Source: an uncultured bacterium (GTDB lineage: Bacteria; Gemmatimonadota; Gemmatimonadetes; Longimicrobiales; RSA9). Taken from it: a stretch of 5,452 bases of DNA. The position numbers and the translations under genes are program-made. Location of the stretch: positions 1 to 5,452 of the forward strand of contig CALBZE010000034.1 in NCBI GenBank assembly GCA_937889645.1, given 5' to 3'. Below, in pieces: positions 5,447 to 5,452 of this stretch (position 1 is the first letter of the stretch; each line of letters opens with the position of its first letter). The notes under the pieces were generated by a model. It saw only the letters and a program-made list of their open reading frames with translations, did no database searches and was not told the DNA's origin.

Positions 5447-5452
5447 CAGCCG

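Larger units (their letters stand above)
5278..5452. repeat. Tandem array of at least three ~60-bp imperfect palindromes (hairpins), cut by the window edge
   Basis: AATCGCAC recurs at 5279-5286, 5339-5346 and 5401-5408, giving periods of 60 and 62 bases. Each copy is the left arm of an imperfect palindrome whose right arm resembles TCGTGCGATTCGGTG. Loops of about 17-27 bases are unrelated between units, so the stems are what is conserved. Units are joined by short linkers (about 5321-5331 and 5389-5395). The left boundary is near 5276, because nothing like the right arm precedes the first unit. The third unit ends about six bases from the window edge, so more may follow. Function is unknown: structured RNA, protein-binding repeats or a non-autonomous element are all possible. 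A CRISPR array is unlikely. Confidence 0.75.

Noticed and set aside
5308..5452. CRISPR array
   Set aside because: The 60-62 bp period is tempting, and a phase with 41-bp repeats (5308-5348 and 5370-5410) can be drawn. Those two copies match at only 31 of 41 positions, the would-be spacers are about 21 bases, and the first copy has no left half. No cas gene is visible.
5278..5452. Integron attC sites (59-base elements)
   Set aside because: Size and palindromy fit, but the required GTTRRRY/RYYYAAC core is absent (nearest are GTTGATC and GTTGTGC), and there are no cassette genes between units.

Overview
The window is high-GC bacterial DNA: about 67% GC in a coding stretch I counted by hand, up to about 80% in the first 100 bases and about 60% at the far right. 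It carries three complete genes, all on the minus strand, and a 736-base non-coding region of repeats at the right. The organism cannot be fixed from sequence alone. High GC, an exported S9 peptidase with SPDG propeller repeats, a secreted M15-like/LysM protein, and heptanucleotide repeats between genes together fit a soil-type Gram-negative lineage such as Gemmatimonadota or a neighbour. That placement is inference.

Read in the direction of transcription (right to left), the order is: a repeat-rich upstream region (4717-5452); a well-supported sigma70-like promoter and Shine-Dalgarno site (about 4724-4792); a secreted S9-family serine peptidase with a complete catalytic triad (2533-4716); a 214-base gap with a GC hairpin; a secreted protein with an M15/LAS-type zinc-site signature and a C-terminal LysM domain, DUF5715-like (1563-2318); a 196-base gap with a very strong terminator-like hairpin; and a type II NADH:quinone oxidoreductase (65-1366). 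The genes are co-oriented, but gaps of about 200 bases with hairpins argue for separate transcription units. I see no common pathway: two products act outside the cytoplasm on peptides or peptidoglycan, and the third is a respiratory enzyme on the inner face of the membrane. All three genes end in TAG inside a similar GTAG plus GC-rich context.

The least ordinary part is the right end. Fourteen in-register copies of a degenerate 7-bp unit (4801-4898) make a G-run array with strong G-quadruplex potential on the plus strand. After about 375 bases with no recognisable gene come at least three tandem imperfect hairpins with a 60-62 bp period (5278 to the window edge). Their arms share AATCGCAC, their loops are unrelated, and one stem pair shows a compensatory G-C to C-G change between units. 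The array is cut by the window end, so its full size and any associated gene are unseen. It matches neither CRISPR nor integron attC rules and is the best candidate here for something undescribed.
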